The notes beneath the pieces are model-generated. The model did no database searches. It had not been told where the DNA came from and saw only the letters and a list, made by a program, of their open reading frames with translations. This document shows, in pieces, positions 23,881-30,775 of a stretch of DNA of 31,524 nucleotides. Origin of the DNA: DATNIC01 sp035604635. Lineage in GTDB: Bacteria > Vulcanimicrobiota > Vulcanimicrobiia > Vulcanimicrobiales > Vulcanimicrobiaceae. The stretch is from NCBI GenBank assembly GCA_035604635.1, contig DATNIC010000015.1:1-31524 (forward strand). Direction: 5' to 3'. The first letter of the stretch is position 1; each line of letters begins with the position of its first letter. A program made the position numbers and the translations under genes.

Positions 23881-25661
23881 GCGAGGACACCCCCCGCAAA
23901 GGTAGCGTCTCGAACTGCGTCTAGGATAGCGACGACGTGCGAGTCGCCGACGTCTTCGCCGATCCGTTCCGCGACGCCGGCCGTCGCCGCGACCCAGGCT
24001 GCGCGCTCGTCGGCCGACGGCGTGTGGACTTCCAGCCTCGTTTGCAATGAGGCGAGCGCTTCCGCGTCGACCTCCGCGGCGATGCGCCGGTTGTACGCGA
24101 TCGCGTCACCGATCGCCCCGCGCACGACCGCCTCGTGCTCTCCCAGCGCCGCCATGACGTTGGGATTGCCGACGAAGAACTGCGGGGTGTAGACATGTGC
24201 GGTCAGAGTCAGATAGCGCTCGACCTCGTGCAAGCGTAGCGAGAGCGTGTTCGGGAGCGGGCTGTGCTGCCCGTCGACCTCGCCGCTCTGTAAGGCTTGG
24301 TAGAGACGAAACACCGGAATCGGCGTCGGGATCGCGTCGACCGCATCCATCGTGTAGACATGGACGGGCGATTCTTGCACGCGAATGCGCATGCGGGCTA
24401 TGTCGGCTGGATTGCGCAGCGGCCGCACGTGCGAGGTGAGGTGGCGAAAACCGTTCTCGATGTATCCCAGGCCGACCAGGCCGAAATCCTCGAGCGTTGC
24501 GAGCATCGCCCGCCCGTAGCGGCCGTCGAGCACCCGAAAGGCGTGGTTGCGCGACTCGAAGAGAAACGGAAGCTCAAAAAGCTGCGCTTGCGGCAGAATG
24601 TTGCCGACGATCGCCGCACCCACCGCGGCGAACGCGAGTGCGCCCTCGCGAACGTCCATGAGGATCTGTAGTTCGCCGCGCCCGCCGGCGCCGTATCCGA
24701 CGAGCGCCTCGACGCGCAGCGCGCCGTTGGTCCGTTCTTCGATCAGCGATTTCAAATGCCGGATCGTCCGTCCCGAGCACGATTCCGCCTCGTTGACCGT
24801 GGCGATCCGCAGCCGCTCTATTCGTTCCTCGCAAGGGCGAGCGCCGAGTTCGACGGTGTGAAACTCGAGCGCGTTGACGGAGAGGACGCTCTGTGCCGCA
24901 GCGCTGTAATGCGAGCGCGACAGCACGAGCAGCGATTCCGCGGAACGGCCGAACTGGTCGCTGCGTGCGGCTTGCCCGCCGATCGCCTCCTCGACGCGCC
25001 CGAAAGTCTCGACGGTTCCGCGTACGGCGTCCGCGATCACGGCGAGCGCGGCACGCGCCGTCTCCGATGCCTGATTCGAGGCCTGCACGGCAAAGTCGGC
25101 GTTCTTCGAGATCTCGCGCGTCTGCTCGCCGCGCAGGCGCACCTCGCCCAGGAGTGTGACCATCTCTTGCGTCGCGGTCCGCGTCGAGTCGGCGAGCTTG
25201 CGGACCTCGCCGGCGACAACGGAGAACCCGCGGCCGCGTTCCCCGGCGCGGGCCGCCTCGATCGCTGCGTTGAGCGCGAGCAGATTCGTCCGCTCGGAGA
25301 CGTTACGGACGAATTCGACGATCTCGTCGATGCGACGGGTCACGGCAAGCAAGTCGAGGATCGCGTTGCTCCCGTTTTGGGTAAGGGTCGCCAGGGTCAG
25401 GACGCTTTCGGTCAGCGACTCGAGCTGTACGAGCGTGTTTCCCAGCTCGGAGTCTACCTGATCGGCGCGACGGCGCGCTTCGCCGACCAGATCGAGCGTC
25501 GTCTGAAGATCCTCGGCGGCCTCCTCAGCGGTCGTGACGATCTGCTGCAGTGCGATAGCCTGCGTCTGCGCCTCGTTGGCGATCTGCTGTGAAGAGCGCC
25601 TGACGCGCTCTATCGCGACCCGCATCTTCGCAGCGATCGTCTCTGTGCCCAAACCCTCCAC
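23877..25661 (-). CDS. Soluble chemoreceptor with C-terminal TRAP DctP-type binding domain (copy 2)
   Basis: A 594-residue paralogue of the next gene, colinear with it from end to end. The signalling part (1 to about 275) holds EFVRNVSERTNLLALNAA and AGEVRKLADST around 115-160. The DctP-type part (about 283-570) holds LPFLFESRNHAFRVLDG, NGFRHLTSHVRPL, MRIRVQESPVHVYTMDA with Arg427, PTPIPVFRLYQAL and GEVDGQHSPLPN with Asn471, closer to canonical TRAP binding proteins than copy 1. No signal peptide or transmembrane segment is visible. The start is GTG 25661, with GGGAG about 8 nt upstream. It is first in a two-gene operon, and a terminator-like hairpin lies about 40 nt before the start, hinting at leader control. 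Confidence 0.87.
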   Translation of the reverse strand: MEGLGTETIAAKMRVAIERVRRSSQQIANEAQTQAIALQQIVTTAEEAAEDLQTTLDLVGEARRRADQVDSELGNTLVQLESLTESVLTLATLTQNGSNAILDLLAVTRRIDEIVEFVRNVSERTNLLALNAAIEAARAGERGRGFSVVAGEVRKLADSTRTATQEMVTLLGEVRLRGEQTREISKNADFAVQASNQASETARAALAVIADAVRGTVETFGRVEEAIGGQAARSDQFGRSAESLLVLSRSHYSAAAQSVLSVNALEFHTVELGARPCEERIERLRIATVNEAESCSGRTIRHLKSLIEERTNGALRVEALVGYGAGGRGELQILMDVREGALAFAAVGAAIVGNILPQAQLFELPFLFESRNHAFRVLDGRYGRAMLATLEDFGLVGLGYIENGFRHLTSHVRPLRNPADIARMRIRVQESPVHVYTMDAVDAIPTPIPVFRLYQALQSGEVDGQHSPLPNTLSLRLHEVERYLTLTAHVYTPQFFVGNPNVMAALGEHEAVVRGAIGDAIAYNRRIAAEVDAEALASLQTRLEVHTPSADERAAWVAATAGVAERIGEDVGDSHVVAILDAVRDATFAGGVLA

Positions 25662-25697
25662 CCTGCAGTCTCCCAGGTGCTCGGGCAGGCATCCTTT

Positions 25698-25726
25698 AAA
25701 AAAGCGCCGGACTTCGCCCGGCGCTT
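25698..25726 (-). terminator. Intrinsic terminator or attenuator in the leader of the chemoreceptor operon
   Basis: A perfect 9-bp stem (25702-25710 with 25718-25726) with a 7-nt loop is followed on the minus strand by a run of six T (25703-25698). It lies about 37 nt before the GTG start at 25661 and reads in the same direction as that operon. No minus-strand protein gene ends just upstream of it. It must therefore end a short leader RNA or small RNA, or block read-through from the right. Confidence 0.75.
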
Positions 25727-25824
25727 GGCACTTCGCGACGCTTCCGCCACTGCGCGGCGGAAACGTTGCTCCGCGCCCCCACGCCGACTTCGCGGCGTGG
25801 GACCCCAGCGGGAGCGAGCGAATG
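25702..25824 (-). ncRNA. Candidate structured RNA: three hairpins with a 19-nt-phased heptamer
   Basis: Between the receptor operon and the WYL gene lie three stem-loops: 25778-25801 (9-bp stem, perfect), 25736-25768 (7 perfect pairs plus five more after one mismatch) and 25702-25726 (the terminator). The plus-strand heptamer ACTTCGC occurs at 25711, 25730 and 25787, ACTGCGC at 25749, and GCTCCGC at 25768, all exactly 19 nt apart or a multiple. Three of them form hairpin loops. This could be a riboswitch-like leader, a small RNA, or tandem protein sites; I do not match it to a known RNA family. Confidence 0.4.
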
Positions 25825-25831
25825 AGAGGGC

Positions 25832-26812
25832 ATGGACGCTGAGAAGAGCGAGCCGAAGGTCGTCCTTCTCGTGCGGTTGCTCAACGCGATCGACGAAGGC
25901 AGGCATTCGTTCGAAGAGCTCAAGTATCGGATCGCGGACGGCAAGCCCCCGAGTACGCGCAGCTTGCGCCGCTATCTGGCCGTCCTCGCCGATGCAGGAT
26001 TCCCCTGGTACTTCGATCGCACGACGGGCACCTACCGCTTCAGCGAGGGCTACAGCCTCAAGCGCCTCAACCTCAACTCGCGCGAACTCTTCGGACTCGT
26101 CACGCTCAAGCGCTTGGGATCGTCGCTGGGCGGTACCCTGGGCACGTACATCGACGAGGCGACATCGAAGCTGCTGACCTCGGCGGACCGGCGAACGAAC
26201 AGCGCCCTCGATGCGGCGCCGTCACTTACGATCAAGTTCGATGCCGTCGCCCTCGACCCCGAGACCGAGCGCGTCTTCGAAGTGCTGCAGAGCGCGGAGC
26301 GCAGCCGCCGCCGCGTCGCGTTCACGTACATCGACAAAGTCGGTAATACGAGCGCGCGGCGGGTCGACCCTTATGGCTTCATCGTCTCGAACGGACGCGT
26401 CTATCTCGTCGGGTACGACCACGCGCGCACGGGGATGCGGGTCTTCGCGGTCGACAATGTCAGCGAGCCGCAAGCGCTCTCCGCGACGTTCGAACGGCCG
26501 ACCGATTTCAACCTCGACGCGTTCGGTGCGAACTCGGTGAGCGGCGTCGTTCATGCCGAGCAACTGACCGAAGTGACCGTCCGCTTTTCGCCGATCGTCG
26601 CGAAGGCTGCTGCGCTCGCGCCCGCGGCGCGGAGCCGCCGCATCGAGCGCCGGCCCGACGGCAGCGCCGAGATCACCTACGCGGTCGCGGATCCGATGGA
26701 GATCGTCCGGTGGTCGCTCAGTTGGGGGGCCGAGGCCGAGGTCGTCAGCCCCGAGGTTGCACGGGCGTCGGCGAGAGCGCTACTCGACGCGATGACCGCG
26801 CGCTATTCCTGA
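25832..26812 (+). CDS. WYL-domain transcriptional regulator
   Basis: A 326-residue regulator. The N-terminal winged helix-turn-helix (about residues 8-75) is of the HTH_11 kind: VVLLVRLLNAIDEG, then STRSLRRYLAVLADAGFP and RTTGTYRFSEGY. The central WYL domain (about 160-225) contains RRRVAFTYIDKVG, RRVDPYGFIVSNGRVYLVGYD and RVFAVDNV. A C-terminal WCX-like segment follows (VTVRFSPIVA to MEIVRWSLSWGAEAEVV). WYL regulators bind nucleic-acid or nucleotide ligands. It is divergent from the tandem chemoreceptor genes across a 170-bp structured region, so these are its most obvious targets, by inference. GAGAGGG lies immediately before ATG 25832. Confidence 0.88.
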   Translation: MDAEKSEPKVVLLVRLLNAIDEGRHSFEELKYRIADGKPPSTRSLRRYLAVLADAGFPWYFDRTTGTYRFSEGYSLKRLNLNSRELFGLVTLKRLGSSLGGTLGTYIDEATSKLLTSADRRTNSALDAAPSLTIKFDAVALDPETERVFEVLQSAERSRRRVAFTYIDKVGNTSARRVDPYGFIVSNGRVYLVGYDHARTGMRVFAVDNVSEPQALSATFERPTDFNLDAFGANSVSGVVHAEQLTEVTVRFSPIVAKAAALAPAARSRRIERRPDGSAEITYAVADPMEIVRWSLSWGAEAEVVSPEVARASARALLDAMTARYS

Positions 26813-26823
26813 GAAAAACAGCT

Positions 26824-26849
26824 GAGCCTGCGGGGTTAACCGCAGGCTC
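26824..26849. terminator. Strong hairpin after the WYL gene
   Basis: A perfect 10-bp stem (26824-26833 with 26840-26849) around GGTTAA lies 11 nt after the WYL stop. The T-run (TTTTT) follows the stem only on the minus strand, about 6 nt away, so it may also stop antisense transcription arriving from the right. Confidence 0.6.
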
Positions 26850-27108
26850 GAGTGTACGAACTTTGAGTGGAGCTGCCTGTTTGGATCGAGGGATCCCTAC
26901 TGACGTTCGCATCTCTTCGCTCGAGTGGCTCGGATCGACGCAGGCGCCGGATCGTCAACACCATTCGCTCACGGTTGTTCGTAAACCGCACTTCATTTCT
27001 GAAGTGATTCAAGCGTATCAAACGATATTTGTCGTTGCAAGAGCAAATTTTGGTCACCCACAACATGTCCACAAGAAACTCGAGTTATTCGCAGAAATCC
27101 ACAGGTTC
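26850..27108. promoter_or_regulatory. AT-richer intergenic region before the secreted histidine-rich protein
   Basis: This 260-bp stretch has clearly lower GC than the genes around it and no convincing gene. A perfect 7-bp inverted repeat CACTTCA-N4-TGAAGTG lies at 26989-27006, a plausible operator. Three 9-mers resembling DnaA boxes with two mismatches each lie at about 27065-27103 but are not convincing. Promoter elements for the downstream gene probably lie here. Confidence 0.45.
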
Positions 27109-27630
27109 ATGCACAGATTCAACCGCTTCGGCCCGGCGGCGCTTGCTTTGGCCGCCGCGCTTTCCACCTGTCCCGGCGGCGCGGACGCGGCTATGCCCAG
27201 CGGACAAACGGTCAACGGCATTCGCTGCGATCCGGCGGAGCAGGTCGCTTTCCACATCCATCAGCACTTGGCGATTTGGAACCGCGGCAAGCCGGTCACG
27301 GTCCCGCCGGACGTCGGCCGGCCGCTTCTCGCGAACTGTTTCTATTGGCTGCACACGCACACGCCCGACGGGATCATCCACGTCGAGTCGCCGACGTTTC
27401 GCAGCTACACGCTCGGCGACTTCTTCAGCGTGTGGGGGCAGCCGCTGAGCCGGAAGGAGGTCGCGTCGGCGAAGGTCACGCCGGGGAGCGCGATGCGGGT
27501 GTGGGTCAACGGCCGCCCCTACTCCGGTAATCCGAGCGCGATCGAGCTCGCTCAGCATACCGACATCACGATCGAGGTGGGGCCGCCTTGGAAGCCGGTG
27601 ACGCGCTTCACGGATTGGCAGGGGAACTAG
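27109..27630 (+). CDS. Secreted histidine-rich conserved protein of unknown function
   Basis: A 173-residue exported protein. A signal peptide covers residues 1-27 (FGPAALALAAALSTCPGGADA). The mature part has two histidine clusters, HIHQH (His49, 51, 53) and WLHTHTPDGIIHVESP (His82, 84, 91, Glu93), then YTLGDFFSVWGQPLS, and two cysteines (Cys40, Cys77) that may pair. The histidine spacing suggests metal binding in the periplasm or outside the cell, but I cannot name a function. I have a weak recollection of similar HxHxH/WLHTH proteins in other soil bacteria. The ATG at 27109 is chosen for the signal peptide; the open frame upstream is intergenic. Its stop shares CTAG (27627-27630) with livF, which converges. 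Confidence 0.75.
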   Translation: MHRFNRFGPAALALAAALSTCPGGADAAMPSGQTVNGIRCDPAEQVAFHIHQHLAIWNRGKPVTVPPDVGRPLLANCFYWLHTHTPDGIIHVESPTFRSYTLGDFFSVWGQPLSRKEVASAKVTPGSAMRVWVNGRPYSGNPSAIELAQHTDITIEVGPPWKPVTRFTDWQGN

Positions 27631-28349
27631 GCGGAGGCGGATTCGCCCAAGTACGCGGTCGTCACGTCGCGGTTGCGCAAGAGATCGGCACCGCTGCCCG
27701 AGAGGACGATGCGGCCGCGTTCGAGGACGTGCGCGGTGTCCGCGATGGCCAGCGCTTTGCGCGCGTTTTGCTCGACGAGAAGGATCGAAGTACCCCGCCG
27801 CCGTTCGTCGGCGATGATCTCGAAGATCGCGCTGACGAGTCTCGGCGCGAGCCCCATCGACGGTTCGTCGAGAAGCAAGACGCGGGGCCGTGCGACGAGC
27901 GCCCGTGCGATCGCGAGCATCTGCTGCTCTCCGCCGGAGAGCGAACCAGCCGCGACGTCGCGCCGCGTCCCGAGGATCGGGAAGCGATCGTAGATGAGCG
28001 CGATGTCGCGCGCGCGATCGGCGTGCGGTCGTAACTCGGCGGCGACCAAGAGATTCTCTTGGACACTCATTGAGGGGAGGACGCGCCGGCCTTCCGGGAC
28101 ATGCAGCAATCCGCGCGCGACGATCGCGTGCGACGGCGCGCGCGTGATGTCGACGCCCTCGAGGAAGACCGTCCCCTTGCGCTTGGCGATCAAGCCGGAG
28201 AGCGTCATCAGCAAGGTCGTCTTACCGGCGCCGTTTGCGCCGACGATCGCGCCAAGAGTCCCATCCTCGAGTGCAAGAGAAACGCCGTGCAGGACTTCGA
28301 TCTTGCCGTAGCCTGCGACCAGATCGCGAATGTCGAGTGCGCTAGCCAT
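27627..28349 (-). CDS. livF: Branched-chain amino acid type ABC transporter ATP-binding protein LivF
   Basis: A 240-residue ABC ATPase. Walker A is GANGAGKTTLL, the Q-loop region GLLHVPEGRRVLPSMSVQENL, signature LSGGEQQML, Walker B RVLLLDEPSMGLAPRLV, and the switch histidine position is VEQNARKAL, which carries Gln-Asn as LivF proteins do. It powers uptake of branched-chain amino acids or related small compounds with LivG and the LivHM permeases. The ATG at 28349 (MASALDIRDLVAGYG) overlaps the livG end by eight bases; a longer frame upstream is not typical. Last gene of the liv operon. Confidence 0.93.
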   Translation of the reverse strand: MASALDIRDLVAGYGKIEVLHGVSLALEDGTLGAIVGANGAGKTTLLMTLSGLIAKRKGTVFLEGVDITRAPSHAIVARGLLHVPEGRRVLPSMSVQENLLVAAELRPHADRARDIALIYDRFPILGTRRDVAAGSLSGGEQQMLAIARALVARPRVLLLDEPSMGLAPRLVSAIFEIIADERRRGTSILLVEQNARKALAIADTAHVLERGRIVLSGSGADLLRNRDVTTAYLGESASA

Positions 28350-29064
28350 CGTCGGAGCCCAAATACGCCTCGATGACGGCCGGGTCGGCGGCAATCTGCG
28401 CGGGCGTACCGCGCGCGATGACCTGACCGAAGTTGAGGACGACGACGCCGTCGCAGACGGCGCGGACCAATGACATGTCGTGCTCGACGAGCAAGATGCC
28501 GATGCCGTCGGCGGCGATCGACCGGATGATCTTGCCCAATGTCGACGTCTCGACCGGATTCATCCCGGCGGCCGGTTCGTCGAGCATGATCGCTGCCGGC
28601 CGCGCGGCGAGGGCGCGCGCGAGTTCGAGCCGGCGCTGCTCGCCGTAAGGCAATCCGCTTGCGCGCGAGTCGAGCGAGCCGGCTTCGATTCCGACGCGGG
28701 CGAGCAGCGCACGCGCCTCCGCGTCCGGAAGCGCCGTGCCGCGCCGATAAGCGCCGGCGTGCAAGTTCGTGCGGACCGAAAGCGCCCCAAAGAGCCGGAT
28801 GTTTTGATAGGTCCGCGCCACGCCGGCGCGCGCGATCCGATACGTGGGGAGGCGGTTGAGCGCAAGTGTACCGAGGCGGATCGAGCCGGTTTCGATCGCG
28901 ACGATCCCGGTCGTCGCGTTGATCAACGACGTCTTCCCGGCGCCGTTGGGCCCGATGAGACCAACGACGTTCCCCGGCCCTACGGTGAGGCTCACCTCGC
29001 GCAGCGCCTGCACTCCGCCGTAGCGGACGGAAACATTCTCCAACGCCAGCGCGCCCGCGGTCAT
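28342..29064 (-). CDS. livG: Branched-chain amino acid type ABC transporter ATP-binding protein LivG
   Basis: A 240-residue ABC ATPase of the LivG branch. Walker A is GPNGAGKTSLINATTG, the Q-loop region GVARTYQNIRLFGALSV is diagnostic of LivG, the signature is LPYGEQRRLELARAL, Walker B AAIMLDEPAAGMNPVE, then LLVEHDMSLV and the VLNFGQVIARGTP ending. Works as a heterodimer with LivF on the inner face of the membrane. The ATG at 29064 overlaps the livM stop (ATGA). Confidence 0.94.
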   Translation of the reverse strand: MTAGALALENVSVRYGGVQALREVSLTVGPGNVVGLIGPNGAGKTSLINATTGIVAIETGSIRLGTLALNRLPTYRIARAGVARTYQNIRLFGALSVRTNLHAGAYRRGTALPDAEARALLARVGIEAGSLDSRASGLPYGEQRRLELARALAARPAAIMLDEPAAGMNPVETSTLGKIIRSIAADGIGILLVEHDMSLVRAVCDGVVVLNFGQVIARGTPAQIAADPAVIEAYLGSDDG

Positions 29065-29882
29065 GCCCGCCTCCAAAGCGACGAGATGCCGCGGGGCGCG
29101 AAGAGGACGACGAGCAGCAGGATGCCGCCGTTGACGATGTCGCGGTAGTCCTGGAGAAAGCGAAAGATTTCGGGCAAGAGGCTCAAGAGTGCGGCGCCGA
29201 GCATCGCGCCGATCGGGCTCGTCGTCCCGCCGATGACACAGTAGACGAGGATTTGTTCAGCGCGGCCGAACGCGAAGTCGCCCGGCTGCACGAAGAAGTT
29301 GTTATGCGCGTATAGCGCGCCGGCCAGCCCGGCGATCGCGCCGCCTGCAACGAGCGTCCACAAACGGACGGCCGCGGTATCGACCCCGACGCCGCGGGCC
29401 GCCTGTTCGTCCTCGCGCGTCAACGACATGGCGAGCGTGAATCTCGAGTCGCGAAGCAAGAAGAAGACGGCGCCGACGACGGCGAGGCTCCCGTAGATCC
29501 AGCGCGTATCGGCGTCGTTCGGGATCCCGGAGAATCCCTCGGCACCGCCCGTGATCGATAGGTTGTTGATGATGATCCTGATGATCTCGCCGAAACCGAT
29601 CGTCGCGATCGCTAAGAAGACGCCGCGCAACCGCCTGATCGGGAACGAAAGGAGTGCCGCGACGAGCGCCGCCAGCGCTGCGCCCGCAAGCGCGCAGCCG
29701 ATCAGCGGCCAGCCGGCCTTCGCCCCCAAGAACGCGGCGGTATATGCGCCGACCGCCATGAACGCGGCTTGCGCAAGCGCGAGCTGTCCGGCTTGCAGCG
29801 AGACGCTCAGCGACAGGGCGAGCAGCGCGTTGATACCGATCTGATCGATCAGCTTTGAGTGTTGCGCGTAGAACGTCAGCAA
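29061..29882 (-). CDS. livM: Branched-chain amino acid type ABC transporter permease LivM
   Basis: A 273-residue polytopic membrane protein with about eight hydrophobic segments, among them LLALSLSVSLQAGQLALAQA, AAFMAVGAYTAAFLG and ALAALVAALLSFPI. LivM hallmarks are LALAQAAFMAVGAYTAA, RGVFLAIATIGFGEIIRIIINN and ILVYCVIGGTTSPIGAMLGA. It forms the channel with LivH. The start is a TTG at 29882, four bases after the livH stop; no ATG or GTG fits in the N-terminus. Confidence 0.92.
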   Translation of the reverse strand: MLTFYAQHSKLIDQIGINALLALSLSVSLQAGQLALAQAAFMAVGAYTAAFLGAKAGWPLIGCALAGAALAALVAALLSFPIRRLRGVFLAIATIGFGEIIRIIINNLSITGGAEGFSGIPNDADTRWIYGSLAVVGAVFFLLRDSRFTLAMSLTREDEQAARGVGVDTAAVRLWTLVAGGAIAGLAGALYAHNNFFVQPGDFAFGRAEQILVYCVIGGTTSPIGAMLGAALLSLLPEIFRFLQDYRDIVNGGILLLVVLFAPRGISSLWRRA

Positions 29883-29886
29883 CGCA

Positions 29887-30765
29887 TCAGGCCGAACGGA
29901 GCGCGCGTTTCCCTAGGATACCGGTTGGACGCAGAATTAGGATGAGGAACATGACGCCGAACGCCAGCGCATCGCGCCATTGCGAGCCGACGTAGGCGAT
30001 CGACAGCGTCTCGACGGCCCCTAAGATGAAGCCGCCGATCACGGCGCCCGTGATGCTGCCCATCCCACCGAGGATGATGACGGCCAGGCCTCTGAGCTCG
30101 ATGCGCGATCCCATCGAGGTGGTGACGCTGTCGTACTGGAGGCCGACCAGGACGCCGGCCGCGCCGCCGAGGGCCGAGGCGATGAAGAACGTCAGGGCGA
30201 TCGTGCGCTCTAGGTCGATCCCTAGGAGTGCGGCGGCGACGCGATCTTCCGCGACGGCGCGGATGTTTCGTCCCAATGCCGTCGCGCGCATGACGTACGC
30301 GAGGACCGCCATCAAAACGAGTGCCGTTGCGAAGATCGCGACATCGAGTGCGGTAAACGTTATCGAACCGGCGTGCAAGGCGACTGACGCTGCCGGCGTC
30401 CGTGGAAAGTGCCGCTCGTCGATCCCGAAGACGCCCCGTACCGTCGCTTCGATGATGATCGCGACGCCGATCGAGGAGATGAGCGGGACGAGCGTCCCCG
30501 CGTTGCGCCGGCGCAGCGGCGCAAACGCGACTCGGTCGACCAAAATGCCGAGCATTCCCGCGAAGAACATCGCGAGGAGCAGGGCGGCCAAGAGCGGGAC
30601 GCCCGCCGCATTGAGGACGAGCGCGACGAATGCCGCGGCCATGAAGACGGCGGCGTGCGCAAGATTGAGGATGTCCAGAACCCCGAAAACCAGCGTGTAG
30701 CCGATCGCAAAGAGCGCATAGACCGCGCCTAGGAAGAGCCCGTTCGCGATCTGTTGACTTAGCAC
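29887..30765 (-). CDS. livH: Branched-chain amino acid type ABC transporter permease LivH
   Basis: A 292-residue polytopic permease. The N-terminus QQIANGLFLGAVYALFAIGY with LVFGVLDILNLAHAAVFM is typical of LivH. The loop RNIRAVAEDRVAAALLGID contacts the ATPases. The end VIILGGMGSITGAVIGGFIL and LRPTGILGK also fit. The start is GTG 30765, 10 nt downstream of the livK stop. Confidence 0.94.
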   Translation of the reverse strand: MLSQQIANGLFLGAVYALFAIGYTLVFGVLDILNLAHAAVFMAAAFVALVLNAAGVPLLAALLLAMFFAGMLGILVDRVAFAPLRRRNAGTLVPLISSIGVAIIIEATVRGVFGIDERHFPRTPAASVALHAGSITFTALDVAIFATALVLMAVLAYVMRATALGRNIRAVAEDRVAAALLGIDLERTIALTFFIASALGGAAGVLVGLQYDSVTTSMGSRIELRGLAVIILGGMGSITGAVIGGFILGAVETLSIAYVGSQWRDALAFGVMFLILILRPTGILGKRALRSA

Positions 30766-30775
30766 GCCGCGCGGG

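Noticed and set aside
22429..24192. Long plus-strand open frame opposite the chemoreceptors
   Set aside because: Antisense to the receptors, with no motif; GC-rich shadow.
25702..25824. Reading the 19-nt-phased repeats as a CRISPR array
   Set aside because: The conserved part is only 7 nt and the spacing 19 nt, far too short for repeat-spacer units, and no cas genes are present.
26836..27072. A 78-codon minus-strand open frame in the intergenic region
   Set aside because: No ribosome site, atypical composition and no recognisable motif; it lies in AT-richer DNA that looks regulatory.
27065..27103. Three 9-mers resembling DnaA boxes in an AT-rich stretch, a possible replication origin
   Set aside because: Each has two mismatches to TTATCCACA, and no dnaA, dnaN or parAB lies nearby; chance is the simpler explanation.
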